This document shows positions 16,281 to 25,040 of a stretch of DNA of 50,412 nucleotides, piece after piece. The notes under the pieces are model-generated. The model was not told the origin of the DNA and did not search any database. It saw nothing but the letters and a program-made list of their open reading frames with translations. The translations under genes were made by a program, and so were the position numbers. Source of the DNA: Companilactobacillus mindensis DSM 14500. GTDB lineage: Bacteria; Bacillota; Bacilli; Lactobacillales; Lactobacillaceae. Position 1 is the stretch's first letter. Each line of letters begins with the position of its first letter. The stretch covers positions 1 to 50,412 of the forward strand of contig NZ_AZEZ01000061.1 of assembly GCF_001434275.1 (NCBI RefSeq). Direction: 5' to 3'.

Positions 16281-16660
16281 AACAGATTTGGCTATTTCAC
16301 TGCCGTCTTCCATGAGATTAAACAATTTTTACTTTTTATATTACCGTAAATAATTATAGTAAACGGCCATCCAAAAAATTGGATGACCTTTTTCTTTAAT
16401 ATAATCTCTATAATTTTTCATTATTAGAATTCAAAATTTCAATACTAACAATGTAAAACAAAAAATCCTTAAACTCTCTAGTCTGGAATGCAATTCTGGT
16501 GGATGCTCAGCCGTGGTAGTCTCTTAGCTGGCGGTACTTTGCCAGTTTAGAGACAGACAAGCTTAGAGACAATTTGAACTGTAATTGGCTCTAAGTTGCT
16601 CTCACAGCGTTCCAGCAATCCACCAGAATTGCATGGAAGACGACAGTGAACAACCAAATT
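16281..16660 (+). repeat. MITE copy B, near-complete, between the two hicD genes
   Basis: The left end (16281-16314, ATTTGG then TTTCACTGCCGTCTTCCATG) is an inverted copy of the element terminus. A CCATCC/GGATGACC palindrome (about 16365-16390) and an AT-rich segment shared with the complete element follow. Then comes the full core (16479-16655), ending GACAGTGAACAACCAAATTT, which resembles a worn terminal repeat. The outer stem here is extended by a matched TGC/GCA step. It ends about 10 bp from the stop codon of hicD paralogue 2. Confidence 0.8.
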
Positions 16661-16671
16661 TAAAATCTTTA

Positions 16672-17583
16672 TTATTTAAGGTTCTTCTTAATATAATCTG
16701 CTGAATATTGTAATTTATCCAATTCTGCTTGTGGCAAGTCCAATTGCAATTGTTTCAAAATTCCTTCACGACCGACGATAGCTGGGTATGAAAGATAAAC
16801 GCCATATTCTTCACGGAAGTTGGATACTGGCAATTCGATATGTGCATCGTTTAAAATTGCCAAATTCAATCTAACTGCGGCCGTAGAAACACCATAATTA
16901 GTGTAGCCTTTACCATCAAAGACCGTAAAACCGCCCATTCGGACATCTTCATTGATCTTTTCAAGATCCAAACCACTTTCTTGAGCCAATTTTTCGACTG
17001 GTTGATCCATTACTTTAACAGTTGACCAAGCAGTAAATTGTGAATTACCGTGCTCACCCAAGTTGTAGCCAGAAACCGAACGAGGATCAACTGAGAAAGC
17101 TTTACCAACTGCGCGCTTCATTCGAGCTGAATCAAGCAATGTCCCAGTTCCGATAACACGTTCCTTAGGGAAACCTAGAATTTGTTGATACATAGCGGTC
17201 ATTACATCGTTAGGATTACTAATAACGACCATGATACCGTGGAATTTTGTTTGTTTAATTTTGGCAGCAACGTCTTTTACTGAATCCCCAGTTGGTTTCA
17301 ATTCACCAAAACGGTTGGGGTGATTGCCACCGATCAAACTGATGTGACCGACAGCGGAAATGATCACGTCAGCGTCATCTAATTGAGAATAATCGTTCAC
17401 TGAAATATTGGTGTGTGTTGGCAAATTGGCCATCGCATCTTCAAAATCCAATGCATCTGCCTTTACTTTTTTTTCGTTCTTATCAATAAGTACTAAATCG
17501 TCGACAAAACCAGCGGATACAATGTAATGGGCACAAGCAGCGCCAACATTTCCCATTCCAATAATTCCTATTTTTCTTGTCAT
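16672..17583 (-). CDS. L-2-hydroxyisocaproate dehydrogenase / L-lactate dehydrogenase-like, paralogue 2
   Basis: A 303-residue paralogue of the gene at 15222, closely similar over its length: [30 protein letters not shown] and [16 protein letters not shown]. The specificity loop reads [17 protein letters not shown], shorter and different from paralogue 1, so the two probably prefer different 2-oxo acids. It stops at NLK and lacks the last eight residues of paralogue 1. The leader GACTGTGAGGAATTG is shared. The tandem pair, separated by MITE copy B, points to local duplication followed by divergence. Confidence 0.85.
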   Translation of the reverse strand: MTRKIGIIGMGNVGAACAHYIVSAGFVDDLVLIDKNEKKVKADALDFEDAMANLPTHTNISVNDYSQLDDADVIISAVGHISLIGGNHPNRFGELKPTGDSVKDVAAKIKQTKFHGIMVVISNPNDVMTAMYQQILGFPKERVIGTGTLLDSARMKRAVGKAFSVDPRSVSGYNLGEHGNSQFTAWSTVKVMDQPVEKLAQESGLDLEKINEDVRMGGFTVFDGKGYTNYGVSTAAVRLNLAILNDAHIELPVSNFREEYGVYLSYPAIVGREGILKQLQLDLPQAELDKLQYSADYIKKNLK

Positions 17584-17786
17584 AAAAACAATTCCTCACA
17601 GTCAAAGATTCAATTTTGTTCCGTATAATATCATACGCCAACTCTTTAATTATATAAAAAAAGTCCGCTTTCGCAAAAGGATACGGCCCTTAGCTTTGAC
17701 TATAATATCTAAAAATTCGAAGGATTTTTTCAATCCAATTGACGGAATTTCATTTTAATATTGCTGATTCAAAAGGAAAAATCATT

Positions 17787-17955
17787 TAGTCTGGAATGAA
17801 ATTCTGGTGGATGCTCAGCCGTGGCAGTCTCTTAGCTGGCGTACTCTGCCAGTTTAGAGACAGACAAGCTTGGAAACAATTCGTAGAATTGGTTCGAAGT
17901 TGCTCTCACAGCGTTCCAGCAATCCACCAGAATTTCATGGAAGACGGAAGTGAAC
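17787..17955 (+). repeat. MITE core, copy C
   Basis: Core from TAGTCTGGAATGAAATTCTG to CATGGAAGACGGAAGTGAAC. The outer stem carries a compensatory change against copy B (TGA/TCA instead of TGC/GCA). The second hairpin has GGAAACAATTC/GAATTGGTTC. Open frames over this copy (for example 17796-17993) arise only from the repeat and are not genes. Otherwise the 17584-18060 gap holds only hicD promoter sequence and AT-rich DNA. Confidence 0.85.
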
Positions 17956-18060
17956 AATTTTTATACCAAGCCATCATCAAGGACATATTGTGACATTTTC
18001 ATATGCTACCATTTATGCTGATGAAACGGTTATATACTTCACAAAGGCAGGTATTCAAAT

Positions 18061-19095
18061 ATGGAAAGCAATGCAAGAATTACTAAGATTTTTGCTCGAC
18101 TGCTCAAATCAGAAAGAGTCAATCTCTACGACGTCATGGAAGAGTTTGATACATCTTCCCGCACAATTCAACGTGACATGTCCGCAATCAAGCGAGCTTT
18201 GATCAATCCAAATCCCACTGGTGACAAGGAAGAAAAACGTCCTTTACCTTTCAAACTTCACCACGAATTAGATAGCGAAGATTATTATTTAACTCACGGT
18301 GATCTAGTTTCTTTTGATGATATCTTTGCTATCTTAAAAATCGTCCTTGGTGCACGTGTCTTTAAACCAGTTGAACTTCAACATCTTCTCGATATCTTTA
18401 CGCCACTGGTAGGTACTGACAAGCAAGTCCATCTCGATAAATTATCGAATTTTGTCGACAAGGATTATTTGCCGGTTAATACTACCGATAATTTGATTGA
18501 AAGAATTGCTATGTTCCGCGATCTGATTGCCCAACAAACGTTGATTGGTTTTTACTACATCAATAGTTCTCCAACTGGCCCATCATATCGCAAACACTTC
18601 GGCGTTCCCTTGGATCTTTACTATAGCAACGGCCATTTTTACGTTATTATTTATTCTCAAGCCAATAAAGATCACGCCGAAGGTAGTTTAGTCTACCGTT
18701 TGGATCGATTCCGTGACGATGACTTCACTCGTTCAAGAAAATCCATCCCTATTCCACGTGATAAGCGTGAGAGTAAAACTTCCATTCGCCAAAAGTCTTA
18801 TCTTTTAAATAGTGGTCAAATGGTCGATTTTTCTTTGATTTATTACGGTTATGAAGACACAGTACTGAGTCAATTACCCAATGCCAAAATAAAAAGAGAC
18901 GAAAATAATAAAATAGTTAAAATCAAAGATAAACAAAACGACCGCGTAGGTATTTATGTCAGTGGACGAATACTTTCAAACGGTCTAAATATGTGGGTCC
19001 GCAGTCAAGGCGACTTAGTTGTTGTCCAATATCCACAATCGATCATCGATGATATTACTGCCACGGCGCATAAAATTTTAAATTATTACAAGTAA
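18061..19095 (+). CDS. HTH and WYL domain transcriptional regulator
   Basis: A 344-residue DeoR-like helix-turn-helix protein (ARLLKSERVNLYDVMEEFDTSSRTIQRDM, about 12-40) with a central and C-terminal WYL-type ligand-sensing region. The WYL core is marked by LIGFYYINSS, VPLDLYYSNGHFYVIIYSQ and VYRLDRFRD. WYL regulators sense nucleotides or other small ligands and commonly control stress, defence or metabolic genes. AGGCAGGT precedes the ATG. It is followed by its own terminator, so it is not cotranscribed with nagE; its target is not evident. The hicD genes upstream are in the opposite orientation. Confidence 0.85.
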   Translation: MESNARITKIFARLLKSERVNLYDVMEEFDTSSRTIQRDMSAIKRALINPNPTGDKEEKRPLPFKLHHELDSEDYYLTHGDLVSFDDIFAILKIVLGARVFKPVELQHLLDIFTPLVGTDKQVHLDKLSNFVDKDYLPVNTTDNLIERIAMFRDLIAQQTLIGFYYINSSPTGPSYRKHFGVPLDLYYSNGHFYVIIYSQANKDHAEGSLVYRLDRFRDDDFTRSRKSIPIPRDKRESKTSIRQKSYLLNSGQMVDFSLIYYGYEDTVLSQLPNAKIKRDENNKIVKIKDKQNDRVGIYVSGRILSNGLNMWVRSQGDLVVVQYPQSIIDDITATAHKILNYYK

Positions 19096-19096
19096 A

Positions 19097-19147
19097 AAAT
19101 ACTCATAACTGTCGGATTTTGTTCCGATAATTATGAGTATTTTTATT
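19097..19147 (+). terminator. Rho-independent terminator
   Basis: AAATACTCATAA (19097-19108) pairs with TTATGAGTATTT (19131-19142), with an additional inner TCGGA/TCCGA step. Immediately after the WYL gene stop. Confidence 0.85.
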
Positions 19148-19269
19148 TAAAAGGAATTCTACAAATAAATTTTATGCATTTTTTCACAAATTATTTTGCT
19201 TTATAAGTATCCCATCCATATTGCTGTCTAATTATCAAAAAAAATTTTTAGCAGTCAAAGCCTTTTCAC

Positions 19270-19283
19270 TGTAAGCGATTACC
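19270..19283 (+). promoter_or_regulatory. cre box upstream of nagE
   Basis: TGTAAGCGATTACC fits the catabolite-responsive element consensus (TGNAANCGNTNNCA) except for the last base. It lies about 33 bp upstream of the nagE -35 box, so CcpA control by preferred sugars is likely. Confidence 0.6.
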
Positions 19284-19315
19284 AATGAACAGTATGACAT
19301 GATTTATAAAAGTGC

Positions 19316-19344
19316 TTGCAAATATAGGTCTATACCATTATATT
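19316..19344 (+). promoter_or_regulatory. nagE promoter with embedded NagR-type operator
   Basis: TTGCAA (19316-19321), 17-nt spacer, TATATT (19339-19344). The palindrome AGGTCTATACCA (19326-19337) fills the spacer, an ideal repressor position. It matches the nagA operator TGGTCTATACCA in 11 of 12 bases. Confidence 0.7.
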
Positions 19345-19389
19345 AAATCTTGTTGTAAAAATGAATAATCTTTTAGGGGGAAACAACAC

Positions 19390-21366
19390 ATGAAAACCTA
19401 TCTTCAACGTATGGGTAGATCACTTCAATTACCTGTCGCTGTGCTCCCAGCCGCCGCTCTGTTACAAGGTATCGGTCACTGGTTGCCACAAAAGTGGGCT
19501 TTAGCTCAATTTCTTCAAGCAGGAGGAACTGCCATCCTAGGCCAACTAGCATTGTTATTTGCTGCTGGTTTAGCAATCGGGATGTCAAAGGAAAATGATG
19601 GTGCCACTGGTATTGCTGGTGTCGTTGCCTATATTGTTCCTATCAACGTTTTAAAGCCTGAAAATGTTGCTTTATTCAAGGGTATTGATGTTAAAAACGT
19701 TGACCCAGCATTTAATGCGATTGCTGGTAATGTGTTAATTGGTATTATCGCTGGTTTGGTTGCAGCGGCAATGTATGATCGTTTCCACGATACTAAATTG
19801 CCAATGGCTTTATCATTCTTCAGTGGGAAGAGATTAGTTCCAATTGTTTCTTCAGTCGTAATGTTATTTGTTTCAGTTATTTTGCTATTCATTTGGCCTG
19901 TCTTTTATAATATTTTGGTTAGTTTTGGTGAATTCATGATTAACCTTGGTTGGATCGGTGCTGGACTATTTGGGTTCTTCAACCGTCTCTTGATCCCAAC
20001 TGGTTTGCATCAAGCCTTGAACCAAGTATTCTGGTTTAACCTTGCCGGTATCAATGATATTGGTAACTTCTGGGCTAATAAGGGAACACAAGGTGTTACA
20101 GGAATGTACCTTGGTGGATTCTTCCCAATCATGATGTTCGGTCTTCCAGCTGGTGCACTTGCTATTTACAAGAATGCTCGTCCAGAACGTAAAAAGTTAA
20201 CTGCTGGATTAATGATGGCTGGTGCCTTCGCCTCATTCTTTACAGGTGTTACTGAACCATTGGAATTCTCATTCATGTTCGTTGCATGGCCACTATATCT
20301 AATCCATGCTCTATTCACAGGAATCTCAATGGCCTTCGCAGCTTTCATGCACTGGACTGCTGGATTTACATTTAGTGCTGGTCTAGTTGATTACATTCTA
20401 AGTTTCCACATGCCTATTGCTAATAAACCATACATGTTATTAGTACAAGGTCTTGTAATGGCTGTGATTTACTACTTTGGTTTTGATTTTGCAATTAAGA
20501 AGTTTAACTTAATGACACCAGGTCGTGAAGTAGTTGACGACGTAAATGATGCCGATGCTGTTGAAGTTTCAACTGATTCAAATGATGACAAGTACATGAT
20601 CATGGCTAAGAAAATTTACGCAGCTATTGGTGGATATCAAAACATTAGTGTCATCGACAATTGTACGACTCGTTTACGTTTGCAATTAAAAGATACGGGT
20701 AAAGCTAATCAAGCCCAAATCAAGAGTGTTGGTGTTCCAGGTGTTAACGTTCTAGATAAAACTAATATTCAAATTATTGTCGGAACAGATGTTCAATTTG
20801 TTGCTGATGCTTTAACAAAACTTTTCAATGGAAAAGCTGATGTAACATCGTCAACAAACGCTGCTCCAGTCGAACAAGAAACAGCTAGCGATGTTAAATC
20901 TGGCAAAACTGATACTTTCTTCAGCGTTGCTAATGGTCAACTTGAAGATATTGAGAAAGTTTCCGATGATACCTTTGCTAAAAAAATGCTCGGTGATGGT
21001 TATGCAGTTGTCCCAACAGATGGCAAAATTGTATCTCCAGTTGATGGAACAATCACATCTATTTTCCCAACTAAACATGCACTAGGCATTAAAACTGCCA
21101 GTGGATTAGAAGTTCTCGTACATATGGGAATTGATACTGTTGAAATGAAAGGTGAACCATTCGATATTAAAGTCGATGAAGGACAAAGTGTGAAACATGG
21201 TGATCAAATTGCCCAAGTTGATTTGAATAAAATTACTGAAGCAGGCAAAAAGACCGACATGATGGTCATTATTACCAACATGCCAAGTGTTGCTTACATG
21301 AAGTACGATGGTTTAGATCGTAAAGTTGATTTAAATACTGAAATTGTTAAAGTTACAACAAAGTAA
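19390..21366 (+). CDS. nagE: PTS N-acetylglucosamine transporter, EIICBA
   Basis: A single 658-residue PTS permease that imports and phosphorylates GlcNAc to GlcNAc-6-phosphate. EIIC (about 1-380) carries the GlcNAc-type signature GLHQALNQVFWF, then INDIGNFWANKGTQGVTGMY and GFFPIMMFGLPAG. EIIB (about 410-485) has the phosphorylated Cys425 in IDNCTTRLRL. EIIA (about 520-650) has the phospho-His578 in VLVHMGIDTVEM. Domain order C-B-A fits NagE. Start has AGGGGG upstream. The shared operator with nagA supports GlcNAc rather than glucose as substrate. A cre box upstream adds catabolite repression. Confidence 0.92.
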   Translation: MKTYLQRMGRSLQLPVAVLPAAALLQGIGHWLPQKWALAQFLQAGGTAILGQLALLFAAGLAIGMSKENDGATGIAGVVAYIVPINVLKPENVALFKGIDVKNVDPAFNAIAGNVLIGIIAGLVAAAMYDRFHDTKLPMALSFFSGKRLVPIVSSVVMLFVSVILLFIWPVFYNILVSFGEFMINLGWIGAGLFGFFNRLLIPTGLHQALNQVFWFNLAGINDIGNFWANKGTQGVTGMYLGGFFPIMMFGLPAGALAIYKNARPERKKLTAGLMMAGAFASFFTGVTEPLEFSFMFVAWPLYLIHALFTGISMAFAAFMHWTAGFTFSAGLVDYILSFHMPIANKPYMLLVQGLVMAVIYYFGFDFAIKKFNLMTPGREVVDDVNDADAVEVSTDSNDDKYMIMAKKIYAAIGGYQNISVIDNCTTRLRLQLKDTGKANQAQIKSVGVPGVNVLDKTNIQIIVGTDVQFVADALTKLFNGKADVTSSTNAAPVEQETASDVKSGKTDTFFSVANGQLEDIEKVSDDTFAKKMLGDGYAVVPTDGKIVSPVDGTITSIFPTKHALGIKTASGLEVLVHMGIDTVEMKGEPFDIKVDEGQSVKHGDQIAQVDLNKITEAGKKTDMMVIITNMPSVAYMKYDGLDRKVDLNTEIVKVTTK

Positions 21367-21422
21367 TTTTTAATTGTCAGACTTACCCTTCATATAGTTA
21401 AAAATACATAATCCACAAAAAT

Positions 21423-21459
21423 AACCTTGAGAAATCTAATGATTTCTCAAGGTTATTTT
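21423..21459. terminator. Bidirectional rho-independent terminator
   Basis: A perfect 14-bp stem (AACCTTGAGAAATC at 21423-21436 with 21441-21454) closes the loop TAAT. It lies between nagE (stop 21366) and ddl (stop 21503). Confidence 0.9.
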
Positions 21460-21502
21460 GTTGTTTTCTACAATTTAAATACTTTAGTAAATCAATGACT
21501 CG

Positions 21503-22558
21503 CTATTTACCATCTTTGTAATATTGAACTTTACTCTTAATGATTCTTTCACATAAGTCAGCGTATGAGATTCCGGCTGCTTCTGCTTCTCTTGGCATCA
21601 ATGATAATGGTGTCATACCTGGTAAAGTATTAGCTTCCATTACATATAGTTGATCGTCGCGCATCAAGAAGTCAACACGACCGTAGTTGCTCATACCTAA
21701 AGCTTCGAAAGTTTGTTTTGTCAAAGCTTGCATCTTGGCGTGAATTTTATCATCCAAGTTGTTTGGTGGTGTGATGAAGTGAGTTACATTATTTTCTTGG
21801 AACTTGTGTTGGAAATCATACCAACCAGTATCAACAGTAACTTCAACTGCTGGAAGTACAAGTCCGTCAACGATAGCAACTGAGAATTCGCGACCCTTGA
21901 TATATTCTTCAATCAAGACTTCACTGTCAAATCTCAATGCATCGGCAACTGATTCACGTAATTCAGTTGCGTTGTTAACGATATGTGTACCAACACTTGA
22001 GCCACCGTTAGATGGTTTAACTACCATTGGATAGTTGAATGGAATGTCTTCTGACAAGATCTTGTCAGTCTTAGTTGTAGTATATTTGGCAGTTGGAATA
22101 CCATCTTGAACAAAAATTTCTTTAGAATATTTCTTATCCATAGCAAGACCTGAAGCTAATGAACCACTTCCGGTATATTTGATATCAAAGACATCGAATA
22201 CCGCTTGCATCTTACCATTTTCGCCATCTTCACCGTGAAGTCCCATGTAGACAATATCGGCGTGTTGGCAGATCTTCAAAACGTTTCTACCGAGAAGACC
22301 TCTAGTACCATCAGTACGCAAAGCATTGATCTTAGCATCTGTTAAAACTTCATCATCAATGATAAGCTTGCTTTCGCTTTCTGGTTCAGTTGTGAATAGA
22401 TCGTCAATTTTATCTTCATCAACGTCTTTTCCTAAAAATGAATCAACATAAGCTACTTCATAGCCTTTGCTACGTAGTGCATTGGTGATTTTAACTCCGG
22501 AAGATAAAGAAACATTTCTTTCTGTACTTCTTCCGCCTGAAAGAACGACAATTTTCAT
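21503..22558 (-). CDS. ddl: D-Ala-D-Ala ligase family protein, probable D-Ala-D-Lac ligase
   Basis: ATP-grasp ligase that makes the terminal depsi- or dipeptide of the peptidoglycan precursor. The 351 residues show GGRSTERNVSLSSG, the ATP-binding VVKPSNGGSSVGTH, EEYIKGREFSVAIVDG and the metal-binding VMEANTLPGMT. In the omega loop the sequence WYDFQHKF places Phe253 where strict D-Ala-D-Ala ligases have Tyr (Tyr216 of E. coli DdlB). The Phe form is known from Leuconostoc and vancomycin-resistant lactobacilli and favours D-lactate. A ribosome binding site (AGGTG) precedes the ATG. Monocistronic. Confidence 0.93.
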   Translation of the reverse strand: MKIVVLSGGRSTERNVSLSSGVKITNALRSKGYEVAYVDSFLGKDVDEDKIDDLFTTEPESESKLIIDDEVLTDAKINALRTDGTRGLLGRNVLKICQHADIVYMGLHGEDGENGKMQAVFDVFDIKYTGSGSLASGLAMDKKYSKEIFVQDGIPTAKYTTTKTDKILSEDIPFNYPMVVKPSNGGSSVGTHIVNNATELRESVADALRFDSEVLIEEYIKGREFSVAIVDGLVLPAVEVTVDTGWYDFQHKFQENNVTHFITPPNNLDDKIHAKMQALTKQTFEALGMSNYGRVDFLMRDDQLYVMEANTLPGMTPLSLMPREAEAAGISYADLCERIIKSKVQYYKDGK

Positions 22559-22733
22559 TGTGTTTCACCTAATCCCTTTTAATTTATTACTTAAGCGTAA
22601 TCCTAGAACCTATAGAATAGCATAATACGCGCAAAAAAACCATTTCGGAATTTAAGTTTTAAAAAAAATTTGGAGAAATTCTCGAATTTTTCATATTTCT
22701 CTGGTTTAATTAGGTTTATAGGAGGATATAGCC

Positions 22734-23678
22734 TTGAAAAAGTTAAATATCATTTTATTAGGTTTATTATCTGTAATCACGCTGGGAGTATTTTCAGCAC
22801 AAACTGTTAAAGCTGACGATCTATCTGATCAACCAGTTATGACTTTGGGAACATCTTTGACTAGCGACCAACGTCAAGGTACTATCAACGCCCTATCTTC
22901 ACAAATCAGCGACAGTAACTACAAAACAATTACCGTTACCGGAGATACTTTAGTTAAGTATTTGAATCCTAGTGGCAGTTCTTTCACTAGCAACTCAGGT
23001 GTTTGGTCATCTGCTTTGATCCAAAAGACTTCATCTGGTTCAGGTATCAATGTTAAAATCGTCGACTACAATGGTAAAAACAACATTACTACCATTACCG
23101 CTGACCAATATCGAAACGCTGCTGTTACCGCTGGTATCAGTGATGCCAACATCTACGTAACATCTGCCACACCAATCGATGGTTCTGGTGCTTTAGCAGG
23201 TATCTATGCTGCTTATGCCAACAGTGGCGATACTTTGAATCAAAGCCAAGTCAACGCTGCGCAAAAGGAAATGAATGTCCTCAGTGGCATCACCGATGCC
23301 AACAAAGGTACAAACGGTTATTCCGATAAACAATTAAACAATGCCGTTGCCGGTATCAAGTCAGACATGGCTCAAAAAGGTGACAATATCACCGTTAATC
23401 AAATTACTACTATTGTAAATAACAACTTGCAAAAGAATAATCTTCAAAATATCATCAACGATAATCAAAAACAACAGATCATCAATTTGATGGTTCAAAT
23501 CAGAGATTCCGGTGCTTTGAAGAACTCAAACTTTAAGGAACAAGCTTCTAAACTAAGCAGCGACATCATGAGTAAAGCTAAAAATATCTTTAACAATTTA
23601 AATACTCAAGAAAATCGTAACTTCCTACAAAGAATTTGGGACAGTATCGTTTCATTCTTCAGTGGATTGTTTAATTAA
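22734..23678 (+). CDS. Secreted DUF1002 family protein
   Basis: A 314-residue exported protein of the DUF1002 (B. subtilis YpuA) family, of unknown function. A signal peptide (MKKLNIILLGLLSVITLGVF...) ends near VKA-DD. The domain is recognisable from VMTLGTSLTSDQRQGTINAL, the VKYLNPSG segment, ITADQYRNAAVTAGISDANI and SATPIDGSGALAGIYAAY. The C-terminus is a helical tail ending FFSGLFN. Start codon is TTG, 8 nt after GGAGG at 22721-22725; no better in-frame ATG exists before the signal sequence. Divergent from ddl, so a role at the cell wall is possible, but that rests on context only. Confidence 0.85.
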   Translation: MKKLNIILLGLLSVITLGVFSAQTVKADDLSDQPVMTLGTSLTSDQRQGTINALSSQISDSNYKTITVTGDTLVKYLNPSGSSFTSNSGVWSSALIQKTSSGSGINVKIVDYNGKNNITTITADQYRNAAVTAGISDANIYVTSATPIDGSGALAGIYAAYANSGDTLNQSQVNAAQKEMNVLSGITDANKGTNGYSDKQLNNAVAGIKSDMAQKGDNITVNQITTIVNNNLQKNNLQNIINDNQKQQIINLMVQIRDSGALKNSNFKEQASKLSSDIMSKAKNIFNNLNTQENRNFLQRIWDSIVSFFSGLFN

Positions 23679-23686
23679 TATGTATA

Positions 23687-23717
23687 AAGTCATCTAGAAA
23701 AAATAGATGGCTTTTTT
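23687..23717 (+). terminator. Rho-independent terminator
   Basis: AGTCATCTA pairs with TAGATGGCT around a loop of seven bases and is followed by a run of seven T. It closes the DUF1002 gene. Confidence 0.85.
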
Positions 23718-23782
23718 TATACAATTATTTACCATGGAGTACTCTCATTTGCTCTACATAGGACTTGACTATCCGTAAGATT

Positions 23783-23873
23783 TAGTCCGGAATGCAATTC
23801 CGTAGATGCTCAGTCGTGAAGATCTCTAACCTGGCAAAAACACGCCAGAATTTCACGGAAGACAGCAGTGAAC
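23783..23873 (+). repeat. MITE core, copy F (internally deleted)
   Basis: A shortened, diverged copy: TAGTCCGGAATGCAATTCCG, then GATGCTCAGTCGTG and one inner hairpin (CTGGC...GCCAG), directly joined to AATTTCACGGAAGACAGCAG. It lacks the second inner hairpin and part of the outer stem. It lies about 80 bp upstream of copy D in the same orientation. Confidence 0.75.
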
Positions 23874-23952
23874 TAATAACTAAATCATATTGTCGATATT
23901 TACCAAAACTGCCTATATGAATATCTCAAAACAAAAAAATCCTTAAATTCTC

Positions 23953-24139
23953 TAGTCTGGAATGCAATTCTGGTGGATGCTCAGCCGTGGTAGTCTCTAA
24001 CCTGGCGGTACCTTGCCAGGTTAGAGACAGACAAGCTTTAAAACAGTTCGTAGAACTGGTTCAAAGTTGCTCTCACAGCGTTCCAGCAATCCACCAGAAT
24101 TTCATGGAAGGCGGCAGTGAACAGCCAAAAAAAGACCCA
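23953..24139 (+). repeat. MITE core, copy D, with terminal repeat-like end
   Basis: Core from TAGTCTGGAATGCAATTCTG; the first inner hairpin is perfect over 15 bp (GTCTCTAACCTGGCG and complement). It ends GGCAGTGAACAGCCAAAAAA, then AGACCC, resembling the element terminus ACCAAACTTGAAAAAGAACC. The 35 bp upstream (AAAACAAAAAAATCCTTAAA) are shared with copy B. It stops 9 bp from the stop of the next gene. Confidence 0.85.
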
Positions 24140-24148
24140 ATTTTATGA

Positions 24149-24814
24149 TTATTTCGTAGCCAATTGATAGCTTGCTTGAATCCGTTGCATGATCTCATCA
24201 TCAGAAATCGTGTCATCCAAAATAATCGTGTACCAATTTTTCTTATTCATGTGATATCCCGGCAAATACTTTTGATTATCCACCAGTGCTTCAGCTGCTT
24301 CTGGAGTTGCTCTCAAATCGATTACCGTAACCAGCTCATCCGAAGCTAGACCTAACTTAGACTTAGCCACTGTCAATAAAGCCGCATACCACTTGTTCGT
24401 ATCGTCGCGACGCCAAATGGCATTCTTAGGGAATTTCTTCCAAAGAAACTCTAATTGGTCATCGTAAGTATCTTTTACAAATTTAATGATCGTCTGAGCC
24501 TGTGGAGTTTTGAACACATTATTCTCGTAACATTGCAGCTTAATCTCGTTCAAAACTTCCTGATACTTTTGGCGTACTTTACTGACGAATTTGCCAACCT
24601 CAGTGGTTTGTAAGTGCAACGTGTACTCGGTATTATTTTCCACATCAAGTACCTTAGTATTCAAAATACCTGTTGCATCTGTCGTAATAATCAATTGAAA
24701 TTGACCTGCAACAATCGATCGTTGATACTCATAGTTTTCGCCTTGTTTGATAAAGCCAAAATCGGTCAATTTAGCAACGTCAACCTTATAATCAGTAAAC
24801 TCCTCTATTACCAT
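24149..24814 (-). CDS. MmcQ/YjbR family protein with N-terminal extension
   Basis: The C-terminal half (about 105-215) is a YjbR/CyaY-like domain: FPKNAIWRRDDTNKWYAALL, VTVIDLRATPEAAEALVDNQ and YHMNKKNWYTIILDDTISDD. These small proteins have a double-wing DNA-binding-like fold of unknown role. The N-terminal half (1-100) is a beta-rich extension of the kind found in some lactobacillus homologues; I do not recognise a named domain there. The ATG is preceded by GGGGGG. No membrane segment. Transcribed alone toward MITE copy D. Confidence 0.8.
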   Translation of the reverse strand: MVIEEFTDYKVDVAKLTDFGFIKQGENYEYQRSIVAGQFQLIITTDATGILNTKVLDVENNTEYTLHLQTTEVGKFVSKVRQKYQEVLNEIKLQCYENNVFKTPQAQTIIKFVKDTYDDQLEFLWKKFPKNAIWRRDDTNKWYAALLTVAKSKLGLASDELVTVIDLRATPEAAEALVDNQKYLPGYHMNKKNWYTIILDDTISDDEIMQRIQASYQLATK

Positions 24815-24895
24815 ATGTTCCCCCCCTGATCTAACTTTTCCTATATTAATATAATTATAATCTTCGAATTTTTATTGGGATAGGTACTTTTTGCT

Positions 24896-24924
24896 TTGAC
24901 AATCACGGTCTAGCCCCATATCAT
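24896..24924 (+). promoter_or_regulatory. Promoter of the P-type ATPase gene
   Basis: A consensus TTGACA (24896-24901), 17-nt spacer and TATCAT (24919-24924). It gives a leader of roughly 110 nt that includes a short upstream ORF. Confidence 0.7.
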
Positions 24925-24976
24925 AATATAAACAAATATAATTATTTATATGAAAGCTGGAAAGGACGTGGGCACC

Positions 24977-25027
24977 TTGGTCTTTGAGGATAAGATCTAT
25001 CGCAATTTAACAGATAAATACAATTAG
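24977..25027 (+). CDS. Short upstream ORF in the ATPase leader
   Basis: A 16-codon frame beginning TTG (read as MVFEDKIYRNLTDKYN) has AAGGA about 11 nt upstream. The frame is also open from ATG 24950 (25 codons, no ribosome binding site there). Its TAG stop (25025-25027) is part of TTAGGAG, the ribosome binding site of the ATPase gene, so the two could be translationally coupled. May also be chance. Confidence 0.3.
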   Translation: MVFEDKIYRNLTDKYN

Positions 25028-25040
25028 GAGCAAAACATAA

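Noticed and set aside
17796-18202. ORFs of 65 and 70 codons over MITE copy C and its flank
   Set aside because: Their translation comes from the repeat itself, recurs as fragments at other copies without conserved frame, and there is no ribosome binding site.
23783-24139. CRISPR array
   Set aside because: The repeats are about 170 bp, unequal and scattered over 40 kb, with no regular short spacers and no cas genes.
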